A stretch of DNA of 64,000 bases from Sporofaciens musculi (GCF_009830285.1 NZ_WUQX01000001.1:5332501-5396500); one strand, 5' to 3'; positions 33,578-42,900 are shown, counted from the stretch's first letter. The notes: generated by a model not told the origin, from the sequence alone. Numbers and translations: made by a program.

Positions 33578-36088
33578 TTAATAGCCTCCAAGCTGGCTTA
33601 ACCAACTACTCTGGCTATTCATCTGGGAGATTAATGTTTCCAGACTCGTAAACTGCTTAATGTAACGGTCTCTCTCTGATTCCAGCCTTGTCTCAAGTTT
33701 CGATATCTGCTTATTAATCTCAGCCAGTTGTTTGTAGAAGGCATTCTCGGTAAGACTCATCGGTGAACTCGTGGAGCCTGCTTTTTTAATCAGGATACCT
33801 TTCGTGTCCATGGAGCCAAGCGTCTTAACATACTTATCCATTACATTCTTAAGATTCGTTGCAATTCCATCAAACGTCTTATTGCCGTCGGCATCGGTTC
33901 CTGCCTTTGACGTAAAGAGCTTCTCTACGGATTCTGGGTCTGTCTCTAATGCTGCACGAAGCTTGGATTCATCCAGAGTCAGCTTACCATTATCTGAGTA
34001 GAGGGTGGAAGTTGTAATTCCAATTGCCCTAAACGCTTCCATATTACCGCCACTTATAATAAACCGAAGGTCGCTGCTTAATGATCTTAAGTCGCTGTCA
34101 CCGTATAACATACCAGATTTCGCTTTTTCTTCCCAGACTTCAATCTCGCTTTCACTCAATTCCTTCTTCTGCTCACTGGTAAGAGGTGAATAGTCGCGGT
34201 CTGGTTTGGTGGTGAGCTCTTTGTTCACCAGCTCGATAATCTTATTATATTCTTCTACCATGGACTTGATATTATCCACGATATTGTCTGTGTTTACTCT
34301 GGCGTCAATTTCAACTGGATCTGAATCAAAAAGCGGTTCGCCGTTAGCGTCTGTTTCAACATTACCGTCAGCATCTAACTTATATCCAAATGTTCCTTTT
34401 ACTCCAACAGAAAGTCCGTCAACCGTGAATGAATTACTGTCACGAATCAGTTCTACTACATCGTCGGAGCCGTTATACTTGATTGCAACAACTGCATCCT
34501 GTCCGCGAACGCCGCCATTGACAACCGCATCACCGCTATCTATTCCAAACAGTTTATTTAAAAATGCACTTCCGTCGCTATCGGCGCCATTTGCCGTACC
34601 GGAGATTTTAATCGAACCGCTTGCTCCCTTCTCTGTAGATGTAAATGTAAACTTATCTCCCACCGTCTGATAACTTATCTGTACACCTGCGCCTGAGTCA
34701 TTAATCTTCTTCATTAAAGAATTCACGGTATCATTCTTATTAATCGTAATCGTCTTGTCATTAATCTTAATATCCCGATTACCATTTGCATCAAAATCGG
34801 AATCTTTCAAACCAAGTCCTGCTGTTACCAGTGACTCGTTCATATTCACACGATTGGTAGCCCCAGCTTTAATCCCAAGCACTCCGTTAGCGCCGATAAG
34901 ATCGCTGCTGCCGGAAACCAGCGTAAGTGTAGACGTCGTATCCACTGTATTGTTTGACGGATTATAGGTCGTAAAACTAAGCTTACCTTCATCGTCAGTT
35001 CCTGCTGCTCCCAGTTCTACTTTAATTCTTCCCTTTCCAAAAGCAGAATCTAACTGCGTCTGAATAGACTCCCTTATAGCTTCATTATCATTTGTTCCGT
35101 CCAATTCATCGGCCGTCGGCATCTTTATCGTCTTAGAAGTTCCATTATAAGAGAACGTCAGCTCTTTTCCTGCAACCTTCTCTGCAAAAGTGATGTTATG
35201 AGACAGCTTATCCGGATCAAGAGGCGTTTCTCCTATAGCCGTACTGGATAGATTCCACTCCTTGTTAGTCTTTCCGTCATCCTCTTTGCTTGGAAAGCCC
35301 AATAAATCTAAGGCTGTACGGTCGCCTCCAACTACTTTCAGTTCGTTACTTCCAGGATTACCGGTAATCTCAACATTGCCGCTGCCTCCAACCTGAAACT
35401 GAACGAGATCTGACAGCTTCGTATTATCATTCACTTCTACTTTTGATAACTGATCATTGATTGCATCAGCTATGCCCTGCGGTGTCCGATAATCATAGAG
35501 TGTGCCGTCTGACTTTGTCAGCCCCAATGTAACGGAATAACTGCTGCCGCCGTATTTGAAATCCAAGGTCTTGCCGACCAAATCCTGAACAATATACTTA
35601 GCATCGCCCGTCGCCGTTGAATCGATTGCATTCGGATCCAATGTTTTTCCAATCTCTCCAGTCTGCACCTTCATATCCGATACAGCTTTGGAAGACGACC
35701 ACTTCGCATCCTTGGCCATCTGCTTCACGCCCATAATGGTAATCGCATTGGCCGCACTTGCAGTACCTGTCACGGAAACAAACTTACTGTTCGCTCCTGT
35801 AGTCGTAATATTATTCCTTCCCCAGAACATAGAGCTGAATAAGTTTCCGGATGATGTCAAGGATGCTGTATATTTATTCGCAAATGCGATCATCATATCA
35901 CTGATAGCGCGGACAGCATTCTGCTTCCACTCAAGCTGCTGCTTCTTCTGCTGCTGCTGGGTAATCTTACTGGTGGTACCGTATGTCATACCTTCAATCA
36001 AAGTATCACGGTCCATTCCACTTGCCAAGCCGCCGTATCCACGGATACTGTTTGCCGTTGAATTAGTCAATCCACCTATTGTTGCCAT
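33578..36088 (-). CDS. fliD: Flagellar hook-associated protein 2 (filament cap) FliD
   Basis: Cap protein at the filament tip that helps flagellin polymerise. The 836 residues are long against a typical 450-600. The FliD N-terminal domain is seen (RGYGGLASGMDRDTLIEGMTYGTTSKITQQQQKKQQLEWKQNA). The C-terminal D0/D1 (KQFTSLETLISQMNSQSSWLSQLGGY) contains the typical IxxLETRLESERDRYIKQF coil. The middle, from about 100 to 600, holds several Ig-like repeats rich in Asp and Gly (SYSVTLGLTKSDG, NVEITGN, KLSFTTYNPSNN), which account for the extra length and are probably surface-exposed. Start at 36088, ribosome site AAAGGAGAGATT. Confidence 0.95.
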   Translation of the reverse strand: MATIGGLTNSTANSIRGYGGLASGMDRDTLIEGMTYGTTSKITQQQQKKQQLEWKQNAVRAISDMMIAFANKYTASLTSSGNLFSSMFWGRNNITTTGANSKFVSVTGTASAANAITIMGVKQMAKDAKWSSSKAVSDMKVQTGEIGKTLDPNAIDSTATGDAKYIVQDLVGKTLDFKYGGSSYSVTLGLTKSDGTLYDYRTPQGIADAINDQLSKVEVNDNTKLSDLVQFQVGGSGNVEITGNPGSNELKVVGGDRTALDLLGFPSKEDDGKTNKEWNLSSTAIGETPLDPDKLSHNITFAEKVAGKELTFSYNGTSKTIKMPTADELDGTNDNEAIRESIQTQLDSAFGKGRIKVELGAAGTDDEGKLSFTTYNPSNNTVDTTSTLTLVSGSSDLIGANGVLGIKAGATNRVNMNESLVTAGLGLKDSDFDANGNRDIKINDKTITINKNDTVNSLMKKINDSGAGVQISYQTVGDKFTFTSTEKGASGSIKISGTANGADSDGSAFLNKLFGIDSGDAVVNGGVRGQDAVVAIKYNGSDDVVELIRDSNSFTVDGLSVGVKGTFGYKLDADGNVETDANGEPLFDSDPVEIDARVNTDNIVDNIKSMVEEYNKIIELVNKELTTKPDRDYSPLTSEQKKELSESEIEVWEEKAKSGMLYGDSDLRSLSSDLRFIISGGNMEAFRAIGITTSTLYSDNGKLTLDESKLRAALETDPESVEKLFTSKAGTDADGNKTFDGIATNLKNVMDKYVKTLGSMDTKGILIKKAGSTSSPMSLTENAFYKQLAEINKQISKLETRLESERDRYIKQFTSLETLISQMNSQSSWLSQLGGY

Positions 36089-36216
36089 ACTAATCTCTCC
36101 TTTTCTCTTTCATTCATAAATGCTTATTGTCTGTGCGGTACGATAGCTGTCATATACCTAAACGCTTACATTTACTGCCGCACTTCTTCATAAATTCAAA
36201 TTTATTCTGTACTTAT

Positions 36217-36224
36217 TTATCGGC
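36217..36224 (-). promoter_or_regulatory. Possible sigma-28 (SigD) -10 element upstream of fliD
   Basis: On the minus strand GCCGATAA, an exact match to the sigma-28 -10 consensus, 129 bp before fliD. A TAAA lies 11 bp upstream rather than the usual 15-16, so the -35 is poor. The matching sigma gene fliA is at 45529-46338. Confidence 0.45.
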
Positions 36225-36283
36225 ATATAGTATACTTTAAATAATAGTTAGATAAGCTTTAATTACGAATGGAGGAATTTATT

Positions 36284-37060
36284 TTGGCTACTATTATCGC
36301 ACTTACCAACCAGAAAGGCGGCGTAGGCAAGACAACATCATCCAGCGCTCTGGCTGCCGGACTGTTTTCATTTTATAATAAAAAGGTACTGGCAATCGAT
36401 CTTGACCCACAGGGAAGCATGGGCTTTAGCCTTGGACTGGACATTGAGAACTGCAGCACGATATATGATGTACTAAAAGGACAGGTTTCCATCAAGGATG
36501 CGATCCAGGATACGGATTACTGCGATATTATTACTTCAAATATTTTGCTGAGCAGCGCAGAACTGGAATTTACATCTTCTGATCGGGACATACTGCTTAA
36601 GAGGGCATTACTCCCTGTGATTGCAGAGTATGACTATATCATTATCGACACTCCGCCTGCTCTGAATGTTCTTACGGTGAATGCTTATGCAGCGTCTGAC
36701 CATCTGATCATTCCCATGGCGCCGGAGATTTTAAGTCTGCTCGGTGTTTCCCAGTTGAAAGAAACAATAGATTCTGTCCGCCAGAGTGTGAATCCTAATC
36801 TGAATGTTCTGGGAATCCTCCTGACGAAATATAATCCACGGACTCTGCTTGCCCGTGAGGTAAAAGAGATGGCGGAGAACATTGCATCACAGATAGGGGC
36901 ATGTGTATTTGGCGCCCAGATACGTACCAGCGTAGCAGTAGCCGAGGCTCCGGCCCATGGACTCAGTATATTTGACCATGCTCCGACTGCGAAGCCGTCC
37001 CTGGACTACCAGGAATTCATTCGGGAAGTCGTAGACATGACTTCCTCCGAGATAATATAA
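36284..37060 (+). CDS. ParA/Soj-family ATPase
   Basis: Walker-type partitioning ATPase of 258 residues. I start it at the TTG at 36284 (MATIIALTNQKGGVGKTTSS), which has GGAGG 8 nt upstream; an ATG at 36269 would contain that site. Deviant Walker A KGGVGKTT with the signature Lys, Walker A' IDLDPQGS and Walker B IIIDTPPAL are present. DNA-binding positive patches occur in KYNPRTLLAREVKE. It is followed 13 bp later by a ComFB-like protein with a basic N terminus. Genomic place, between fliD and chemotaxis genes, suggests it positions motility components, not chromosomes. It is not FlhG by sequence, as it lacks the FlhG N-terminal activation motif. Confidence 0.88.
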   Translation: MATIIALTNQKGGVGKTTSSSALAAGLFSFYNKKVLAIDLDPQGSMGFSLGLDIENCSTIYDVLKGQVSIKDAIQDTDYCDIITSNILLSSAELEFTSSDRDILLKRALLPVIAEYDYIIIDTPPALNVLTVNAYAASDHLIIPMAPEILSLLGVSQLKETIDSVRQSVNPNLNVLGILLTKYNPRTLLAREVKEMAENIASQIGACVFGAQIRTSVAVAEAPAHGLSIFDHAPTAKPSLDYQEFIREVVDMTSSEII

Positions 37061-37073
37061 GGAGGCACAGATA

Positions 37074-38006
37074 ATGGCAAGAAAAAGCAACAAGACAGCA
37101 CATGTATTAAATCTGCTTTCTGGACATGATAACCAGCCTGCCGCAGACGAGACACAGGACACGAAACCATCTGCAGAGTCAGAAGGCGTATCTCCTGCGA
37201 CATCTGGCGCCGACTCGCCTTCCCCTTCAGAGGCAGAGGTCGCTGCCAGTGCAGCTTCAATACAGAATATATCCGTAATTGATACAACAGGAGAAGATCC
37301 TGTTGCTGATCTTATACAGCAAAAATTATCCGCTCAATTTGAAGAACCAGTTGAAAATGTTTCGACTGATGTATCTGAGGATGTAGATATATCAGAGAAG
37401 ATGGCTGAAGCCTCAAAAGTCGAAGCTTCTGTCTCATCGGACATCTCCTCTGATTCTTTTGATGCTTCCCAGACAATCGACCAAGCTGATGCCGACACAC
37501 AAAATGTTATGGAAGCCTCTCCTGCCGCAGAGACTTTAAATCGTATGGAGGCCGCCTCCGACAATGTTAGCATACCTACGCCTGAGCCTGTTCCTGTACC
37601 TGAGCCGGTTTCAGTTCCCACGCCGACGCCTGTTACGTCTGTACCGATACCTGACCCTGAATCCATTCCAGGTCCTGGTCCAACAACGGCTCCCAAGCAA
37701 GAGACTGAAGCCATATCAGAACCTGAGGCTGAACCTGAACCCGACTTTGTTTATGTAAACATCATGGAGTCAATCGTAAAAGATAAGATTATTTATTTTA
37801 TGCGTCAGTTTGATGTCTGTACCTGTGAGCGCTGTGTTGCCGACACAATCGCATTGACAATGAATGGACTAATGCCAAGATATATTGTTACTTCGCCTGC
37901 TGCCGTTGACCCGCTTATCAGTTTTTATACAAATAAACTGATTTCTGATGTGACTGTTGAGGCAACCAAAGCTTGTATAGTCGTAAAGGACAATCCAAGA
38001 CATTAG
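37074..38006 (+). CDS. ComFB-domain protein with basic N terminus and disordered linker
   Basis: A 310-residue protein in three parts. The first 18 residues are basic (MARKSNKTAHVLNLLSGH). Residues 20-225 are disordered, Ser/Glu/Pro rich, with a Pro/Val repeat tract near 165-205. Residues 226-310 match the late-competence ComFB fold: NIMESIVKDKIIYFMRQFDVCTCERCVADTIALTMNGLMPRYIV, with three Cys in the CTCERC motif that may bind zinc. ComFB proteins have been reported as c-di-nucleotide receptors, and in Bacillus and cyanobacteria link c-di-GMP with motility and competence. A basic N-terminal peptide is typical of proteins that stimulate ParA ATPases, and a parA gene is 13 bp upstream. This is inference. 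Confidence 0.75.
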   Translation: MARKSNKTAHVLNLLSGHDNQPAADETQDTKPSAESEGVSPATSGADSPSPSEAEVAASAASIQNISVIDTTGEDPVADLIQQKLSAQFEEPVENVSTDVSEDVDISEKMAEASKVEASVSSDISSDSFDASQTIDQADADTQNVMEASPAAETLNRMEAASDNVSIPTPEPVPVPEPVSVPTPTPVTSVPIPDPESIPGPGPTTAPKQETEAISEPEAEPEPDFVYVNIMESIVKDKIIYFMRQFDVCTCERCVADTIALTMNGLMPRYIVTSPAAVDPLISFYTNKLISDVTVEATKACIVVKDNPRH

Positions 38007-38050
38007 TGTATTTCTGACGACAGTATGTTAGAAGCAAAAGAGCGCCATAA

Positions 38051-38077
38051 AAAAAGAGTGCCATTGGCACTCTTTTT
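38051..38077. terminator. Bidirectional terminator
   Basis: AAAAAGAGTGCC with GGCACTCTTTTT, a perfect 12-bp stem with A and T ends, between the convergent ComFB-protein and MCP genes. Confidence 0.85.
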
Positions 38078-38078
38078 C

Positions 38079-39728
38079 TTATTTTTTAAGTCTGAACTTT
38101 TCCGTCTGCTGCTTCAGCATCGTAACCTGGGCAAAGAGTTCTTCACTTACGGCCGCTGATTCCTCGCTGCTTGCCGAGTTTGTCTGGACAACTTCTGAAA
38201 TCTGCCCGATTCCATCTGTAACCTGCTTGATGGACTCAGCCTCTCCCTGAATCACTTCTGCAATAGAGCCAATCGCGCTGTTAGACTCGACCACAAGATT
38301 CAATGTCTTCTGAAGTGTATTGGATACTTCATCCACAATCTGGCTTCCCTTCTCTGTCACATGAACAGAATTGCCAATCAAATCCTTCGTTGCCTTAGCA
38401 GCCTGGTCAGACTGTGCAGCCAGACTTCGTACTTCATCAGCAACTACTGCAAATCCTTTACCTGCATCGCCGGCTCTGGCTGCCTCTACAGCAGCATTCA
38501 GAGCCAGAATATTGGTCTGGAATGCAATATTCTCTATCGTAGCAATAATTTCTCCAATCTTATGGGACGCCTGTGTTATATCGTTCATTGCGGAAACCAT
38601 TTCTTCCATCTGCTGGCTGCTAACTGTTACCTGCTCTCCGGTAAGTCTTGCATTCTCCTGTGCATTTTGCGCTGTCTCAACATTTTTAGCCGCATTCCTG
38701 GAAAGCTCCTCAAGCATGGCATATAACTGTTCAACCGCACTGGCCTGCTCGGTAGCTCCCTGTGCCAACGACTGGGCGCCGCTGGATAACTGCTCGGCGC
38801 TTCCAGATATCTGGTGCTCTACTCTGCCGATATTACCGATAGAAGCAGACAACGTATCCGTAAAGCTTTCAATCGAAATCTCAATGGATTTGAAATCTCC
38901 AATAAATGGTGTGGATGTGTGTACATTAAACTCACCTTGCGCCAGTTGATTCATAATCCGGTTGATATCTCCCACATAACCTTGAATGACTTTCAGAGAA
39001 TTCTCCAGAACTCCTGACAACTCGCCAATCTCATCCTGAGATTCATAGTCCATATTAAGCTCAAGGGTCCCCTCCTGAAGCGGACGAACACTTTCACTGA
39101 TATACATAATTGGTCTGATGACCTTTTTCATCACATAGGTGATAAGACTGATAAGACAGATCATCGCCACGAAAAAGCATACGCCTGCCAACACCTGTAC
39201 TACATGGATTGTACGGAACATACTCTCTGAACTTTCCTCAGTCAGTTTTGCACCTTCTTTTACAATCTCATCCATCTTCCCTACCAGCACAGCAAGATTC
39301 TTTCGTATTGTGTTCTGATAATATGCACGCGCCTGCTCCGGATCTGTCTCCATAAGCTCCAGCACATAGGCCGCCGACTCATGTAATTCCTTATGAAGGG
39401 GCTCAATCTCATTTCGCTTCTCAATAACAAGAGCATCTTCTGTGTCCAGATCACTATACAGCCATTTACCCAGTACGCATGCCGTTGGGTCCATACTTCC
39501 GTCAAACTCAATCCCTGCGTACAAAGCACTGCTCAGACTGCTGGACCATTTATAATGTGCCGTCTCCGCTTTTTCGATTGTATCCAGCATCTCACTTGCA
39601 TCACTGCTGGAATTCGCCGCATCTTTAATGAGAAAAACATTGAATGTTACCACCAGGCTGTACACGAGTACGGCGGCAAATGCAAAAGCTACCCGAATTC
39701 CAACCATTGTCTTTATACTTTTACGCAT
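38079..39728 (-). CDS. Methyl-accepting chemotaxis protein with extracytoplasmic CZB-like domain
   Basis: A receptor of 549 residues with membrane segments at about 12-34 and 175-200, HAMP, and the signalling tip ENIAFQTNILALNAAVEAARAGDAGKGFAVVADEVRSLA. The region between the membrane segments holds the chemoreceptor zinc-binding (CZB) pattern: AHYKWSSSL (His, Trp), DPTACVLGKWLY (CxxGxW) and EIEPLHKELHES (two His). CZB domains are usually cytoplasmic and C-terminal; here it lies outside. Known CZB domains sense zinc or bleach-type oxidants; the role here is inferred. It is monocistronic, with a terminator shared with the ComFB gene. Confidence 0.92.
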   Translation of the reverse strand: MRKSIKTMVGIRVAFAFAAVLVYSLVVTFNVFLIKDAANSSSDASEMLDTIEKAETAHYKWSSSLSSALYAGIEFDGSMDPTACVLGKWLYSDLDTEDALVIEKRNEIEPLHKELHESAAYVLELMETDPEQARAYYQNTIRKNLAVLVGKMDEIVKEGAKLTEESSESMFRTIHVVQVLAGVCFFVAMICLISLITYVMKKVIRPIMYISESVRPLQEGTLELNMDYESQDEIGELSGVLENSLKVIQGYVGDINRIMNQLAQGEFNVHTSTPFIGDFKSIEISIESFTDTLSASIGNIGRVEHQISGSAEQLSSGAQSLAQGATEQASAVEQLYAMLEELSRNAAKNVETAQNAQENARLTGEQVTVSSQQMEEMVSAMNDITQASHKIGEIIATIENIAFQTNILALNAAVEAARAGDAGKGFAVVADEVRSLAAQSDQAAKATKDLIGNSVHVTEKGSQIVDEVSNTLQKTLNLVVESNSAIGSIAEVIQGEAESIKQVTDGIGQISEVVQTNSASSEESAAVSEELFAQVTMLKQQTEKFRLKK

Positions 39729-39888
39729 GGATATTTATCCCCTCTTTCTACATACTCCTCGTTATATCTGGGTACTTTATCATATTATATATATTATTGC
39801 TGTATCCCAAAACTGTGACAAAATATCTTATCCTATTTTAAAAACAGTCAATCAAATTGCCCAGCTCTACGCAGCGCCAAGGCCCTCA

Positions 39889-40665
39889 TTATTCGTCTGC
39901 TGTTCGTTTTCTGGCTGCTCTGGCTGCGCATTTGCGGCAGTCGTAGTTCTCGTTGTCCCCCCCTGAGACATAGACTGTGCCACATTCTGGACATATTGCC
40001 GTATGCATGGTAACCGACTGACTGACTACCCGCCGATCCTCACGGTCTGCCGCTGCGCGTTCTCGAACCACATGCTCCATCTCATGACCACGTACTGCTG
40101 ACGCCGCCTGTTCAGGCGCAATCCGCGTTGGTGTCTTGAACGAAACTCCGGCGTCATCAGAGCCATCCTGGTATTTTCTTTCCTTGCAGGTCTGGCATTC
40201 ACCTTCTTCTGCCGCTTTCTGAACTGCCTCCACACCGGACTCTGGGCTGCTTCCTGTACTAATCTCTGAAGGCTCAACATATTTAATTCGCATACGTACT
40301 GCCAGCTCTGCCGGATCCATCCCTTCCCGCAGGAAAGGAATCATGTATCCAATTCCCCGCGGAGCATTCGATTCAACTGTTGGTACAGGACTTACTGGCT
40401 CCACAGGTGTCCCCGGACTTGCCGAACGTCCCACAGCCAGAGCCGCGCCTACGCCAATACTCGCCTGGGCTCCAAATACTGAACCTGCTCTCTGGCCACT
40501 TTGGACTCTGGCATTGGTTGATACGCTTTGATTTCCCTGGACTTTGGATATATCATTGACTCCCTGAGTATCTATATCCTGCTGCGTGTTCTTTCGCTGT
40601 CCGTATCCCGTGTATTGATAAGATGTGTTTACATATGGACTCATAGCTGATATTCCGCCTACCAT
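39889..40665 (-). CDS. SprA-related putative metalloprotease (HExxH)
   Basis: A 258-residue protein. Residues 1-105 are low-complexity (Tyr/Gln, then Pro/Val rich). The core has ECQTCKERKYQDGSDD, VSFKTPTRIAPEQAASAVRGHEMEHVVRERAAADRE, and CPECGTVYVSGGDNENYDCRKCAARAARKR. HEMEH fits the zincin HExxH consensus, and CxxC pairs at both ends suggest further zinc sites. The set matches the SprA-related family (PF12118), found in proteobacteria and Lachnospiraceae. No signal peptide. It lies 13 bp after the EAL-HDOD gene. Protease activity is unproven. Confidence 0.75.
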   Translation of the reverse strand: MVGGISAMSPYVNTSYQYTGYGQRKNTQQDIDTQGVNDISKVQGNQSVSTNARVQSGQRAGSVFGAQASIGVGAALAVGRSASPGTPVEPVSPVPTVESNAPRGIGYMIPFLREGMDPAELAVRMRIKYVEPSEISTGSSPESGVEAVQKAAEEGECQTCKERKYQDGSDDAGVSFKTPTRIAPEQAASAVRGHEMEHVVRERAAADREDRRVVSQSVTMHTAICPECGTVYVSGGDNENYDCRKCAARAARKRTADE

Positions 40666-40678
40666 AAGCCTTCACCTC

Positions 40679-41926
40679 CTATGCTTCCTCATTCATACCT
40701 ACGACATTATCCCAAATATTATTCACTTCTTCTACACATTCCATATAGATCTGCGCCATCTCATTTGTCTTAAGCCCCAGCTCCTCTGAAATCTCCTTAA
40801 TCACACTCCAGTCAGCCTTCTCATAGCTTAGCACCAGCTCATAGAGGCGTCCTGCCTTACCTTCTTTTCGGATCAGCGCATCCTTCACTTCTTCAAGGAT
40901 TGGAATCTCATAAAGAATCTCAGCGATTGGCGCATCAATCATGTACTCCAACATGGAAAACATACCAAGCAAATATGCATCTGAGCTGTTGATTGGGAAA
41001 TTCTTCAGCCTCTTAACCAGCGCAGACGTGAAATTCGCACGCATAAAGGATGCTTTCAACAACTCCTCAGATTCTGACTTATTCTGTTTGTCCTCAAAGC
41101 TTAACAGATAAACCCACTGCTTTAACTGGCTGATACCAACCCGTACCAACGCCTGCCTGACTGACGTAGTCTCATGATGCACGGCAAAATACGCAGAATT
41201 CGCCATCTTAAGCAATGCATATGTAAGGGATGCATCCCTGATAATCGTCTCCTCAAGAATCTCCACATCCGGCTCATCCTTTGTAATCTCCACAATAAGC
41301 TGATAGAGATTCCCCTGCATGAAGTCCATCTTACTTGCTTTTGAAGTTGTGACTCCGGCAATATAGTTGCCTTCCACATAATCCACGCCAAGCTCAACGG
41401 CGCAGTCGTATACTTCCTTGCTGTTCACACCAGTTGCAATAAACTGTTTCTGGAACCCATGAGCCATATCGATTACATTGGCAATGGAACGCCGCTGTGT
41501 TCCTTCCAGCTTATTGGAAATATCCATCTTAATATAATCCACATACTCTAACATACTAAAGTACTTAGGCGTAAACTGAAAGTCATTGATTGCAAAATGA
41601 TAACCATCCTCCCGGTACTTACTGATCAGGATTGCCGCCAGAGAGTGAACAACAATATTATCCTCAATCTGGATTACGACCTTGTCTTTGTCAAAAATCT
41701 TCGGCGTATTCCGAAACAGAAGCGTCGGAGTAAACGTCATAAAGGTTTTTTTGTCTTTAAATATTCTCTCCGAATTCTCAGACAGGAAAGCAACCATTGT
41801 GTTAGCCGCCACATTGTCCGAGCTGGAATTATATAGGCTGCTCTCATCCTCCTGGATTAGCAGCTCATATCCAATGACAGTATCCTTCAGATCCTTAATA
41901 GCCTGTCTTACTACACAATTCTTCAT
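40679..41926 (-). CDS. EAL-HDOD signalling protein
   Basis: A 415-residue cytosolic protein made of an EAL-like phosphodiesterase fold (about 1-190) and a C-terminal HDOD domain (about 195-400). The EAL motif is absent: the equivalent reads IGYELLIQED, and the later DDFG-type metal motif is NDFQFTPKYF. So c-di-GMP hydrolysis is unlikely; binding is possible. The HDOD part has LLKMANSAYF and the conserved helix pattern. Such YuxH-type proteins are linked with surface motility signalling. The start overlaps the last base of the cheV stop, so the two are translated together. It precedes the SprA-related gene by 13 bp. Confidence 0.9.
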   Translation of the reverse strand: MKNCVVRQAIKDLKDTVIGYELLIQEDESSLYNSSSDNVAANTMVAFLSENSERIFKDKKTFMTFTPTLLFRNTPKIFDKDKVVIQIEDNIVVHSLAAILISKYREDGYHFAINDFQFTPKYFSMLEYVDYIKMDISNKLEGTQRRSIANVIDMAHGFQKQFIATGVNSKEVYDCAVELGVDYVEGNYIAGVTTSKASKMDFMQGNLYQLIVEITKDEPDVEILEETIIRDASLTYALLKMANSAYFAVHHETTSVRQALVRVGISQLKQWVYLLSFEDKQNKSESEELLKASFMRANFTSALVKRLKNFPINSSDAYLLGMFSMLEYMIDAPIAEILYEIPILEEVKDALIRKEGKAGRLYELVLSYEKADWSVIKEISEELGLKTNEMAQIYMECVEEVNNIWDNVVGMNEEA

Positions 41927-42840
41927 TATCTATCCCTCCGGTCCAGTAATGCATCCATAACCTCGACCAAACGACCGATCTCTGGTTTTGACAACTGCTC
42001 ATCCGCTCCGAGCTGTTTGCCTTTCACTCTCATTTCTTCGTTGATCAGGGATGAAAAGATTACAACCGGCATCTTCTTCATACTATCATCTTCCTTCACA
42101 AGCTTCGTCAGACGATGTCCATCCATCTCCGGCATCTCAATATCAGTAATCAACAATGCCGCTCTCGTATAGAAGTCTGGCTCGTTTCTAATACTCTCAA
42201 GAAATTCCCATGCTTCCCGCCCATTATTGAAGGTTGTCAGATTAGTGTATCCTGCTCTGAAAAGAGAATCTGAGATCATCTTGGTCAGCAGAATCGAATC
42301 CTCTGCAAGAATAATACTCTGGTCTCGCTGAACTCTGTCGCCCAGTTTGTCAATATCTGATACTTGAATACTCGTTTCCGGCGCAATTTCTGCAACAATC
42401 TTCTCAAAATCCAGAATTGTAACAAGATTATCTCCACACTGGGCGATACCTGTAGCAACGCCGTCTTCCCCATTTGTCAGCGCCTTATCCGGCTTCTGGA
42501 TGGCCTCCCAGGAAATCCTGCTGATACCAACCACAGAATGTACACGGAATGCAATGTGCATCTTATTGAAATTCGTAATGATAAACAGATCTCTGTCCTT
42601 CTTATCTCCACATTCTCCTGTCAGGTATTTAGGAAGATTAATCACCGTCAAAAGCGTCTCTCTTGGCTTAAAGATCCCTTCAACAGCATCGTGGGAATGT
42701 GGGATTGGCTTAACTTTATCCGCCATCATAATCTCCAGCACCTTTGCCACATTAATTCCATACAACTCACCGAATATGGTAAACTGCATAACTTCAATTT
42801 CATTTGTTCCAGATTCCAATAAAATTTCTGTATTAGCCAT
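41926..42840 (-). CDS. cheV: Chemotaxis adaptor CheV
   Basis: Fusion of a CheW-type coupling domain (about 10-155) with a CheY-type receiver (about 170-304). The CheW part has EVMQFTIFGELYGINVAKVLEIM and RISWEAIQKP. The receiver shows IILAEDSILLTKMIS, the Asp in LLITDIEMPEMDG, VIFSSL and SKPEIG. It links receptors to the kinase CheA and adjusts sensitivity by phosphorylation. It comes after cheD and cheC, with the EAL-HDOD gene overlapping its stop. Start at 42840 (MANTEILLESGTNEIEVMQF). CheA is not in this window. Confidence 0.96.
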   Translation of the reverse strand: MANTEILLESGTNEIEVMQFTIFGELYGINVAKVLEIMMADKVKPIPHSHDAVEGIFKPRETLLTVINLPKYLTGECGDKKDRDLFIITNFNKMHIAFRVHSVVGISRISWEAIQKPDKALTNGEDGVATGIAQCGDNLVTILDFEKIVAEIAPETSIQVSDIDKLGDRVQRDQSIILAEDSILLTKMISDSLFRAGYTNLTTFNNGREAWEFLESIRNEPDFYTRAALLITDIEMPEMDGHRLTKLVKEDDSMKKMPVVIFSSLINEEMRVKGKQLGADEQLSKPEIGRLVEVMDALLDRRDR

Positions 42841-42900
42841 ACACTCACTCCTTTACATTCTATGTATATCTATCGACGCAATATTCATCCGAAATAAGAG

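Noticed and set aside
34005..34670. Long plus-strand open frames inside fliD and similar ones inside fliY, flhB and MCP genes
   Set aside because: They lie fully antisense to well-supported genes, lack ribosome sites and have low-complexity composition dictated by the sense gene.
36269..36283. ATG at 36269 as parA start
   Set aside because: It would put the GGAGG ribosome site inside the coding sequence. The TTG at 36284 has correct spacing and gives the normal Soj N terminus.
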